Source: Hirsutella rhossiliensis (Eukaryota; Ascomycota; Sordariomycetes; Hypocreales; Ophiocordycipitaceae). Taken from it: a DNA stretch of 62,651 bases. Positions within the stretch are counted from its first letter, which is position 1, and every line of letters starts with the position of its first letter. The DNA is taken from the NCBI RefSeq assembly GCF_020360975.1, contig NW_025408700.1, forward strand, positions 1 to 62,651, read 5' to 3'. Position numbers and translations under genes: made by a program. Shown piece by piece: positions 32,377-41,959 of this stretch. The notes below the pieces were generated by a model, which saw only the letters and a list, made by a program, of their open reading frames with translations, was not told where the DNA came from and did not search any database.

Positions 32377-32478
32377 CGGGATGGCTCCGGACAGACAGGT
32401 TCGGGCAGACATATTGCAGGGATTATCGCGCTAAGCATGGGTTAAAAGCCATCGCGCCTTGACTACAACCTGAACGGG
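32377..32478. repeat. MULE left TIR, 102 bp
   Basis: Matches the right TIR with one substitution seen (TTCGGGCAG against TTCGGACAG). Confidence 0.92.
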
Positions 32479-33068
32479 AATAATCGTTCATCGCCCTTGC
32501 TAGGGTGCGCGTCGCAATAAGAATCGCGTTGTTCAGGTTCAATGGAGATCCAGCATCTCGTCCGACGCGAACGCGAACGCGATGGAGATCCAGTACCGCG
32601 ACAGCCTCCCCGATGATGTCCGCTCCGGCTTCGACAAAGCTGTAGAAGTCCTACCGCAAGAGCATCTCCGCGCTCCTGTTACCGGTGACGAAGTGAACAG
32701 CCCCGAGGAAGCCCTTCACTGGTTCCAAAACTATGCATTCACCCATACCGCCATCTTGGTAACGATCCCCTGGATTTTTTGTGACCTCGGGAGCTGGCTG
32801 CTTTGCATAAGACATGGTCCAGCTGCGTACCACCGCAGGTCCGTCGAGTAACCAGCGTGGATGAAGGACATTGAGTGGGACAGGCCAGGACCTGACAACA
32901 GCCTCGTACAGCCAGTGTCGACAGGGCAGGCCGTATCTGAGTGGGAACTCACACGCGAAGGGTCATCCAGGTTCGTTGAGAAGGCCCAACACCTTACGCT
33001 CCTTCTCGAGCTCAGTGTTTTGCCTCCATCTTAGAGCTTTGCTGCCTCCCACTCCGGAGCTAGCTTGC

Positions 33069-34620
33069 TCAGAACATAGTGTGGAACCTTCCCGATAAGA
33101 AGGCGGAAAGCAGCTCGGTCCAACAGCCTTGGGACGTCTGCCCTGCTCCGATCCTCGTCTTCAGTGATTTTTGAGTTAATTTCTTCAAGCTTTCGGCCAG
33201 TTTTGACAGGATGCCTGCAGGGGAAGCTGCCTGTTGAGACTGTTTGACCACGACATGGTAGCTTTCGTTCCTCTGCGTGCTGTTACATCCGAGGTTCGGG
33301 TACTGTCGTGTGTGCTCGGACAAATTGGCGCTCTTTCGGTTGCCAATTATTCTTGAGATAAAGGCGTTCCGGCTCCCGAATTTCTGCGAGCAGCTCGCCT
33401 CGCCGTTCTTCAAGTCGCGCCTCATCGGGAGCTTGTATGTAATCCCAAACGAACCGAAGTAGCTCTTCCCTTCGTTCCTTCGTATATTTGCCCGAGTCTA
33501 ACAATCGCTTCTTGAAGTTCTCTGCGGCATGCCATTCACAGAGCTGCAATATTTGCCCATCTTCACCCTGAGGATCAGCTCTCGCTTGGGACGCCGCCAT
33601 CGCGGCAGCGAGCCCTTTGGTTTGATCCCCGAGAACGACTTGAGGTGGTGGGCAATCGTACCAGACCAGTTCTGCCAATTGAGCATTCACAAATTCGAAG
33701 GCTTCAGCTGATTCATATGTTATAAAGGCGAAAGCCAGAGGAAATGTCTTGCCTGTGTTTGTGATTCCCACTATGACAGATAAAGGCAGGTGGAGGCAAT
33801 TGGTGTTGAACGTCGCATCGGTTTGCATGAGGAATCCGCTGACGAATCTTCTACCCAGGCGGATCTGCTCGGAAGAACAGAAGAACAGGTGCTCGAGTAC
33901 TCGCGCTGTCCGTCGTCCTTGGTCGTCAAGAAGGTATTTGAAGAAGCAACGAACACGGAAGTCCTCGAACTCCAAACAAGTGAGCAAGACGTCAAGCGCT
34001 TCTTGACTGCTGCGTCTCCCTTCAGACCGGCTCAGGTTGTAGAACTCCTTTGCAGAAAGACAGTTGCCTAAGCCGTGTTGGTCGAGAATCCGGGTTGATT
34101 CAGTTGCTGACAGGCCGGCAGTCCGATGCGCGAGGGCCAGATCGACTGCCGCAGCCCGCTCTGGGATACGGGATCTATGGCAGGCGTAGTGGAAGGGATT
34201 TTGAAGTGGCGGATGCGTATGGTACGCGTAAGTGAAACCGACCACCCAGCCTTTTCGCTCTTCTATCCCTCCGCGGCCGCTCCGGATAGTTTGGTAGGAG
34301 ACATAAAGACTATAAGGACACTCCTTGGCCTTGGTGTACGTAAGCTCCTTCTTTCGGTCCCCTCCCTCTGTGACGATGTCCGGCAGCTTTCGAGTATTTC
34401 GGGTACCTCTACCGTGATGGATACAATTCACTCGCAGGCGGTCGCGTACCTTGCTGGCAGTGACCAGAGCGGAACATGGTTCTTCAATCGGGATTGGAGG
34501 TCGTTCAAGTACAGGAGCCTCGGCGGACAGCAGGCAGAGGAGTTCTCGAGACTCTTTCGCTTACAGAATGACCGTCTAATAGCAGATTTCCAGGCGCAGG
34601 TACAGTCAAGAGCCCTCCTG
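33069..34620 (-). pseudogene. MULE transposase
   Basis: The main frame is 34431-33283. The same frame extends upstream to about 34590 (LERPPIPIEEPCSALVTASK). The N-terminal FAR1/WRKY-like DNA-binding part contains CPYSLYVSYQTI and HTHPPLQNPFHYACHR. The MULE domain has FLMQTDATFNTNCLHLPLSV (first Asp), VGITNTGKTFPLAFAFITYE, VVLGDQTKGL (second Asp) and LCEWHAAENFKKRL (C-x2-H). After a one-base shift near 33310 it continues YPNLGCNSTQRNESYHVVVK to about 33069. As read it is broken near the C-terminus. Confidence 0.87.
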
Positions 34621-35076
34621 CCTCCGGAATTGCCGGAAGTACTGCATTCGCCTGGCTTGAAGAGGTTCAAATCGCACGGTAGCACGAAAAGGCGATCCAT
34701 GACCGGCCGTGAGGCCGCAGAGCATACTGCCGCTCGAGCGGACGGAGCCACTTCGGATTTGCTGAAGGGAGTTGATCAGCTTCCTGACCCTTCCTCGACC
34801 CCGTCCTCTCCTTTAGCAACTTCGCCACAGCTTCTTCGGGAAACGAGACGTAGTCGAACACGGAGCACGAAGGATATAGAGAAGGCGACGACTGCTACTG
34901 GGAAGTCTCCAGATAGAGCGGAAAGGCCCGAAAGGGTGAGGAACCCGATATGCCTAAGCCGCGGTGCAAGAAGCGGAAGGCTTCAAGGAGGATGAAACGC
35001 AGTTGGAACTGCAGCAGCGGCCTACCCAGGATTGTATACTAGTGGATTTCCTTCAGACTGAAAAATGGCACTTGTG
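34621..35076. other. MULE interior beyond the transposase
   Basis: A + strand frame (to 34995) is open and Ser/Arg-rich in its last part, but overlaps the transposase antisense and has no known motif. I treat it as probably non-coding. Confidence 0.35.
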
Positions 35077-35091
35077 CCCGTTCAGGTTGTA

Positions 35092-37203
35092 AGGATTTTC
35101 CGATGATCTGCCGGATCTGGTGATCTGCCGGATTGCGGCGACTTCGCACGCTCAACATCAATCGACAATAGCTCAACAACAACGGTGCCAATTGACGTAT
35201 CCTTTGATTTCCTGAATCATCAGAAGCAGTGAAAGTCTGGCATATATTTAGAACTTTTATCTAGGGGCAATGCGCTGCGGTGCTGACATCAAACCAAGCA
35301 ACGGCCAAAATAGGATGCCGACAGATTGTGTAAGTCATTTCAGCCAATACAGCAAAAACAGAACATTATTGGCTTTCATCGTAGGCTTTAATCATGTGGG
35401 ATTCTCCCATTCTATCCATAGTGCAGAACTTGGCTCAGGATACTGCAAAAATGGGGTTGGAAGGGCGAGCTGGATAACTTCATTCTACGCACCCGTAATG
35501 AGCCAGATTGAACGTGATTCGACGGTACAAGCATCTTCTGAAAAGAACCTATCTATGCATCTGAATGTAAGGTTTATTTTTAGCTTGAAATTCAGTGCGC
35601 GAGGCTCCTTTCACACCTGACAAGGAAAGACGTGCACGAAAATTGAGAAATTCGACACCCTACCCTAAAACACGTATAACATGGATGAAATGGGCTTTCT
35701 ATTCCTTATGAGCATTTGAACGAACAGGGTATTCCTCTTATTATAAGAAAACAAGGCAAAATTGCTCGGCGTATTAAAAAATGGCAACCCATCCTCCCTT
35801 ACGTTCAAGATGTGCGTCAGTCAAGAGATGGCATCGCTGCCCCATTTCTCATCCACCAAGACAAGCCAGCACAAACTCTGGACTTTTGGTTCGTGAAACG
35901 TGAATCAAGTCGTCAATAAATATTTTTAACACGTCAAAAACGAGGTGGACGAATCACAATATTGGAAATGAGCAGCTCACCGGTACGTTCGACCGGTTTA
36001 CCAGGGTGAAAGCTCGAAACGGTTGTGCTTATCGCCTTTGGTTCCCGATGGCCACTTAACCATTTTAGTATCGAATTTATGGAGTGGTGTGACCGGCACC
36101 GAGTGATCGTTGTGGTGTTTCCCCTCAATCCATTCATCGGCTGCAACCCTTGATGTATCGTTATTCAGCCTCTCTCAACAGCGTATACGCATGATCTTAT
36201 CCAGTACACAGACAAATCAAAAGGTTCATTGGATTGCTGAAATCGAAGATCTAGACTGTGTTTTGGAACGCATTTCAGGAAGTAGTCGAGAAGTCCTCTG
36301 TTGATGCTGGCCGCAACAGCCGAAGGCTGAGCAGCACCCTCGGGAGCCCTCAATATGAGTTTTAAGTGCTTGATATGAGAGTTAAAGTATGCAGAGAACA
36401 AGTAGTCACAAGAACCAGCGCAGGCAGACCGGTAAGGCTTCAAAGATGATCTCTTCTGCTGTACAGATTCTAGTGCAGACGAGGTGTTTAGCTCTAAAAT
36501 TGTGGCTCAAGCTCGCCAAAAAATGACAGTGAAAGGACTCCAAAAGAAAGAGGAGGCTCTGAAGAAGGAGGCCCGAAAGCTTCAGCGACAGCAGAAGGCA
36601 GCGGAGCAAAAGCTCTCGCTCTAGAGAAGAGGAAGCAATGAGAGGCGGAAATTGGGAGAAAACGACGGATGACGGAGGCCGTGAAGCAAAATAAGGAGAT
36701 AAATTGGCATTATTAACAAGAGCTGAAGATTTTGAAAGTGGAAAAGCCACAGAAAATGCAGAATGAGCGACGGGTGGCTTCTGAGGGTCGCGAGAGGAGT
36801 CAGGATGTTCACGCTGCAAAAATTGTCACTCTTCCGTTCACACCAGAGCGGGCCATAGCATTGCAGGTACCAAACACACTATATAATAACGCAAATAATA
36901 AGGCAATGATAACTTCAAACGACATATCCTGTCCTCAAAGGCCCTCTTTAGCTGTTGATAGTGATCGGGAGGCAATGGGTGCATTTCGGGGACTTGCGCG
37001 ATCGGAGAGTAACAGAAGACGACCTCGATGGCTGGATGACTTCAAAAAGATTGAGTGGCATCTTTGAGCATTATTAACTGCTCTTATAAGATTTTAGAAC
37101 AATTCAAATAGTATTCGTGAAGTTATTCTCAGTTCTTTGCTGGAATGCAATGAGCCCAAAATCCGGCGAATCGCCAGATCCGGCAGATCACCGGAAAATC
37201 CCT
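35092..37203 (+). mobile_element. pogo/Fot-type element (2,112 bp) inside the MULE right TIR
   Basis: The termini are inverted repeats of about 44 bp (left AGGATTTTCCGATGATCTGC, right end its near complement with AGGGATTTTCCGGTGATC). They are flanked by TA duplications at 35090-35091 and 37204-37205. Removing the element rejoins the MULE TIR exactly. It carries a decayed transposase. Confidence 0.9.
35680..36640 (+). pseudogene. Decayed pogo transposase
   Basis: NMDEMGF (first Asp block) lies at about 35679; later, across stops and shifts, come EWCDRHRVIVVVFP, STAYTHDLIQYTDKSKG, RSRLCFGTHF-like sequence and a basic C-terminal tail (EARKLQRQQKAAEQKL). The block order is that of Fot1/Tan1 transposases. 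Many stops: the oldest-looking transposase here. Confidence 0.7.
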
Positions 37204-37292
37204 TAGTCAAGGCGCGATGGCTTTTAACCCATGCTTAGCGCGATAATCCCTGCAATATGTCTGTCCGAACCTGTCTGTCCGGAGCCATCCCG
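37204..37292. repeat. MULE right TIR, outer 89 bp
   Basis: The inner remainder of this TIR is displaced to 35077-35091 by the pogo insertion at the TA dinucleotide. Confidence 0.92.
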
Positions 37293-39440
37293 GAGGATAG
37301 AATGGCTTCGCCGTTGCCGAATTTGATAGAAGCTTGGCCTGCTGTAGTCTTATCGAGCGTTATAGCAGGGTCTTCTCGTTGTAGAGCGATGCATTGGTCG
37401 TAGCCAGCTGTGGAGACCTTCGCGGCGCCTGTGTCAATTATGATGCCCTGGAATCGGAGTCTTGAGTAGCGCTCCTCTATCATGAATTGGGAAGCAGGTG
37501 TAGCGTTGTTTTGAGAGGTGCTATACGTCTTCCCCTGTGATCAGATGGTTGAAGGCTTGCTGGCAGAGCATTTGGCTTGTGTGCCACTGTTCTGGGTTGT
37601 TGTCATTATCTTCATTGTCGTCCTCGTCCCAGGGTCGTTAGCATCATCGTGGGCATCCATCTCGTGACCTTCAAAGTCAAGAACGTAGGCTGTAAGGTCC
37701 TGGGAGGGTAATCCCTATGAAGTGACAGTGGGCGACGTATTGGTCTCAGGATCTTTGACGTTCCTCGGCAGTGTGCTTTGTAGACCAACATCCTTCCTTA
37801 TTGCAGACGAAGCACTTCTTATTCCACGGGTGGTTGTGGCCGTAACGGCCTTGTGGGCGGTTAAAGCGTTGACTATTGAAGCTTCCCCGTGGAGCTTTGT
37901 AGCCGCCTCGTTGAGCGTTGCCTCTATACCTTCTATACCCCTTCTGACCAAATCTTCCGCGATTGTTGTTGTATCTTCGATCGAGATAGTAGTGGTCATT
38001 GGGATCCATATGATCAGATGGTTCCTCGAGGTCTTGATGGTATTGAGGGCTTCCTTGAAGATAACGAGGCGTTATTCCGCGTGCAAGATGGGTCTCAACG
38101 GAAGAGCGAAGATCTGCAAAAGGGCTCGATTCCTTCGGCGGGCTTGAATAAAGCGTATTCAAGTTCAGGAACACCGCGGCATGCATTAATAAGCGTTGTA
38201 CGCAGTGGAACGTTTCCTGCATACGCGTTGCCAAGAGCTCGTTGGCATAACTGTAGCTTATCAAGGGTAGCTGAAGAACCTCGTGTAGGGATTTCGTAGC
38301 ATTATCGGCACGGAGCTTGTTAAAGGAAATAGTCGTCCATTCAGTATAGTAGTGAACGTGGTTAACTTCCGTATCGAAATGTTGCTTGATGCTATCGTAT
38401 GCCTTGCGGAACGTTGAGGTCCAGTTAATGTGGTCAATGTAGTACGTTTGGGCTCGGCCAGTAAGGATTCGAGGAAAAGAGCGTGGAATTGGTCCGGCTT
38501 GACCTGAATGTTATAACAGATACTCATAAAGATGCGTAGCTTATCATCGAGAAGGTCATAGGGTTCCCCCGTATAGTTCTTCTCTTTGTCCCAGATCTTG
38601 GTGAATTTCTGTTGTGTGTCGGCATCGACGATGCCGTTCGGGATGTCGGCCGGGGAAGCGTTGTGTACGCTTCGAGGATGTGGGAGAAGAGGGTTCTGCT
38701 AGAACGATGCTCTGTTGCTGGAACTGATAGCTTGTAGGATGTATTGTTCGTTGGGAAGCGTAGCAGTCGTTGTGGGCGGTTCCGCAATTGTCGTAGCGGG
38801 AGGAGCAGGAGCGTCGGAATAGGGGCTAACGGCGTGGATGGCTCCGCCGTGTTGGAGGTGGGAGGGTTCTGCGTTAGTCGTCTCTCTTTTCTTGTATAGG
38901 CCTCCGTTCCTTTATCGAATTGGGTTACCATGAATTCGTTGTCGGGCCAGGCTGGTGGGTTATCGATCGTCTGTAGGAAGACGAGCTGTGGGATGATGTG
39001 GTCACCCTTTTCTCCTGTATAGATACCACGTCTCTTTAAAAGGTAACGTAGCTCCCTTCGAAATTCCTTTGGCATCTTTCTCCACGTTGCCTCGGTCCAC
39101 TGTTGGAAGTGATCCTGGAAGAATTCAAGGATATTAGTGCCATGAAGGTGTACGTTCTCCTCGCATTCTGACATAAATCGTGCGGTATATGTCATAACAG
39201 CTATTCTATCTTCCTCTTGTGGCGTGATCTCATCCTCCCATCGGGTCGGATCGATATCCTGATATTGGGTCTTTGGGATCGTGAGATTTTGGACCAATTC
39301 CTTACTTGGTCGAGGAAGGCGTCGTTCCTCGTAGAGGCGGGGTTCGGGGTTGGGGTCGTGCTTGTCATTGTGAGGTTGTCACGTAGTTGTCGAATCGTGA
39401 GGGCTGTCACGTAGTTGTCGAATCGGCGTTGTGGACGCAC
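37293..39440 (-). pseudogene. Copia gag, zinc knuckle and protease (5' half of the split element)
   Basis: Gag starts near 39440/39366 (MTSTTPTPNPASTRND) and continues YQDIDPTRWEDEITPQEEDR, FFQDHFQQWTEATWRKMPKE and NPPAWPDNEFMVTQFDKG. After shifts near 38700 and 38400 comes NHVHYYTEWTTISFNKLRAD, then a Gly/Arg-rich tail and the zinc knuckle CFVCNKEGCWSTKHT (about 37810-37770). The protease has FQGIIIDTGAAKVSTAGYDQ (active-site DTG, about 37440) and ends KFGNGEAILS at the MULE. Several frameshifts. Confidence 0.8.
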
Positions 39441-39672
39441 TTACACTTAATGTAACCGTTAAGTGAAGTTGGAAGGATCTATCAATGGCCTACCGGGAGC
39501 TAGTTGGTTGCCGGGTCCGGGTAATCGTAGAGTCCTTGATCTTAGCATAGAAACCTCCTCTAGGTCCAACCAGGGCAATATCGCTAGGAATATGGTAGTT
39601 GGGCTTTCGAAGGTTGCGTTCTATCTCTTCTTCCTTGCCAATCTGTGATCGACCAAATCGATCACTGATCAG

Positions 39673-39940
39673 TGTCGGGAGGTCTGTACTGCAGTAACGC
39701 AATGGGTTGTATTCAAGATGTCTTGCTAGGAAGGGAGGAAGGGAATGAGGGGCACACTACGTGCCCTTTATACACGGATCCCCGAGGTCCATACACGTGA
39801 CGCTAAGGGTCACGTGTGCGTGTGCGCACCTCCCTTACAATCCTACTATAGCTATATGCTACATTCCCACAGTATTAGTAATTTCCACTATTCTAAGATT
39901 GTCCCGGGGTTTTGTGCTGTCCCGGATTTTTGGGCCAACA
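39673..39940 (-). repeat. Probable copia LTR (268 bp)
   Basis: Read on the minus strand it begins TGTTGGCCCAAAAATCC and ends CTCCCGACA, with a TATAAAGGGC promoter-like box near 39770. TG...CA ends and position upstream of gag support an LTR; the partner LTR is not in the window, so the limits are inferred. Confidence 0.55.
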
Positions 39941-40202
39941 ACGGCAGTTAAGTTGGTCAGCCACCCTGCCTTTGACCAACGGGTACTACGGGCGACTGTA
40001 GGCCAGACTGTCTCAAAACGCATTTGGGAAGAAAATTTGTCATTACGTATACCCTACTGTGACCATAGAGGGTTATGGCCCATTTTAAATATTCGGCTTA
40101 GCAGAAGCAGGGTTAATTGCATATACGACGAAGTTATAGCAGATCTTTACAGTCACGTTTCTTTCTTCCCCCTACTTTATTTTGCGTGGACGAATATTAA
40201 AA

Positions 40203-40813
40203 ATGCAAGCTATCACGATTGACAGTATTCTCCTCCCATCAATTCCTCCTACTGCACAACAACCAATAACTAGCATTGAACTTACATCATGGGCGTTGTC
40301 TAAGGTGTATCAAGTCCGTTCGTCCAAGGTCGAGAGATTGCTAGCATCTACAGCCCCTAAACGCTTTATATGTCTCAATACGAAGGCGAGGCAAGGTATA
40401 TCACATTCGCATCGACTTAAGCTTACACGAAGCCAACATCTCGATGCCGCCTTGATATTTATATTCGGTGATCAGCCGAAAGCTCCCTGTGTCCAGTGTA
40501 TAAAGGGAATGGGGTGTTTCAAGGCTGTTACACTCTGGAAATGCTAGGGTCAGGTGCATGCGCGAATTGCACGTACTCATCTCGTGGGTCGCTATGCAAA
40601 CTACACTGTAACACTCTAGTTCTACCTATAAAAGAAAAGGAAAAGATTCAACTAATAATCGTCTTAGGTCATCATCAAACAGAGGAGAACTATAGCTATT
40701 CCCAAGAAAGCGAGGACCTACAGTCAATTACTCCTCGGCAGTGGCAGATAATTGGGAGAAAATTCCAGGAATGGGTTGAGATAATGGTACACAACTCATA
40801 TAATGATGACTAA
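40203..40813 (+). pseudogene. ORF-A: cysteine-rich DUF3716-like protein
   Basis: The ATG at 40203 begins MQAITIDSILLPSIPPTAQQ. A hydrophilic middle is followed by PCVQCIKG ... GCYTLEMLGSGACANCTYSS ... CKLHC, the spaced Cys pattern of the fungal DUF3716 family (C-x2-C, then GACANC). It ends EWVEIMVHNSYNDD-stop at 40813. A one-base deletion near 40505 breaks it; copy 2 is intact at that point but broken at another, so the ancestral frame was open (about 200 aa). Possible zinc-binding DNA-binding partner of the transposase (inference). Confidence 0.65.
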
Positions 40814-41616
40814 ATAAACTCCACTCCTTATCTGCATTTATGCTCTACACACTTTGAAACTAAAAGTATTCCATTAAGATTACGAAGAAAAATTCGTTTA
40901 CTTCGCACATCTACCACCTCTTCGTCATTAACTTATTAAGAGGCAATGGCTGATGATACTTGTACGGCGACGGGATACTCCCATCGGGCAGTATCCCTTA
41001 GTCAACCATTATGGACAGTCTGTCTTTATTGCGGAAATCTCCTTACCCGACAGTCTCGACAAGTTCCCGTCCGGACGAATATACAAAGCTCGAGATCCAA
41101 CGACCATGACGCGCAGACGATCGATCTCACTTCCGACGATAGTCAAACAGAACGACAGATAGCTCCTGCGATGACAGTCCCAGCTATAAAGTCTACAAAT
41201 GGATTACGTCAACTCGTTACGGCCACGAACGAGGGCAACACCCATCGCTCTGAGAGTGCGCAGGCAACAAGAAAGCGATCAATGCTCCAGCCCTTCGATC
41301 TAACGGTGAACTTTTATTGTGCGTCCTTTAGAATCATCGATAATAAAGGATTGCCTGTAAAGAAGTATCACGTAGGATATCCTAGTCTTGTACGGAAGGT
41401 TACACTGTTTCTTTTCCGAACCAGCCAAGCAATTCCGTCACATTCCGACATGATTCAACAGATTATTCGCAGAGCCATTAACGACGAGACTTTAATCGAT
41501 CGCGACTGGAAGCTCCTATCAGCTTGCTTAGCAAACAATCCAGGCTCGATCTCGTATTATCCATCACAAGCATACGAGACGACATCCCTGCTTGACCTTT
41601 TTCGCTCGATTTCCCC

Positions 41617-41887
41617 TGTCACACATAGGATATCAGCCTCCAACAGTCTGACCCCCTATTCGCACAGTCCGTTTCCACATTTCCCCACAGAAACTTCTAG
41701 GAGGCATCATCAACGCATCAGTGGCTTCCAGATGATCCGATCAGATGCTTCCATTCACTACCATTCCCTTCCATTCTCATATTCAGGCAGTCTATAAAGA
41801 TCTCGCCTCTTTCCCACCTTAGATAGCAGAATCAAGAGTCTTCCAGTCCCTGATCTTTATGCCCACTTGCTCATCCTCCGTGCGATA
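41617..41887 (+). repeat. Copia 5' LTR (271 bp)
   Basis: Starts TGTCACACATAGGATATC and ends GTGCGATA (not the usual CA). TATAAAGATC near 41791 is a candidate promoter. Confidence 0.93.
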
Positions 41888-41900
41888 GTTATGAGCCCGG
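41888..41900 (+). promoter_or_regulatory. Primer-binding site matching initiator tRNA-Met anticodon arm
   Basis: GTTATGAGCCCGG is the complement of a CCGGGCTCATAAC stretch, i.e. an initiator tRNA anticodon loop with CAT. This implies half-tRNA priming, as known for Drosophila copia and several fungal copia elements. Confidence 0.7.
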
Positions 41901-41959
41901 TCTGCCACTGACTGGGTATCTTATTCTTGTTCACTCCGCTGCGCAGAATAGCTTCCACA

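Larger units (their letters stand above)
32377..37292 (-). mobile_element. Hop-type MULE (Mutator-like) transposon, 4,916 bp with nested pogo
   Basis: Long TIRs start CGGGATGGCTCCGGACAGAC. The left TIR is 32377-32478 (102 bp). The right TIR is 37292-37204 continued at 35091-35077, because a pogo element sits inside it. The 9-bp target duplication is GAGGGATAG (32368-32376) against GAGGATAG (37293-37300, one G lost). The element lies inside the copia protease/pre-integrase coding region. Without the pogo it is about 2.8 kb, the usual size of fungal Hop-like MULEs. It encodes a MULE transposase on the minus strand. Confidence 0.93.
32044..39940 (-). mobile_element. Ty1/copia-type element fragment, split by a MULE
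   Basis: Minus-strand order: LTR-like sequence (39940-39673), gag (39440-37735), protease (37483-37293), then after the 4.9-kb MULE the pre-integrase region (32376-32051). Similarity ends near 32044 against the LINE remnant; integrase core, RT and the other LTR are absent. Joining the flanks of the MULE restores the frame (EAILS-LGSIALK). Confidence 0.8.

Noticed and set aside
34126..34995. Long + strand open frame inside the MULE (289 codons)
   Set aside because: It overlaps the MULE transposase antisense for a third of its length and shows no known motif; likely a shadow frame of GC-rich coding sequence.
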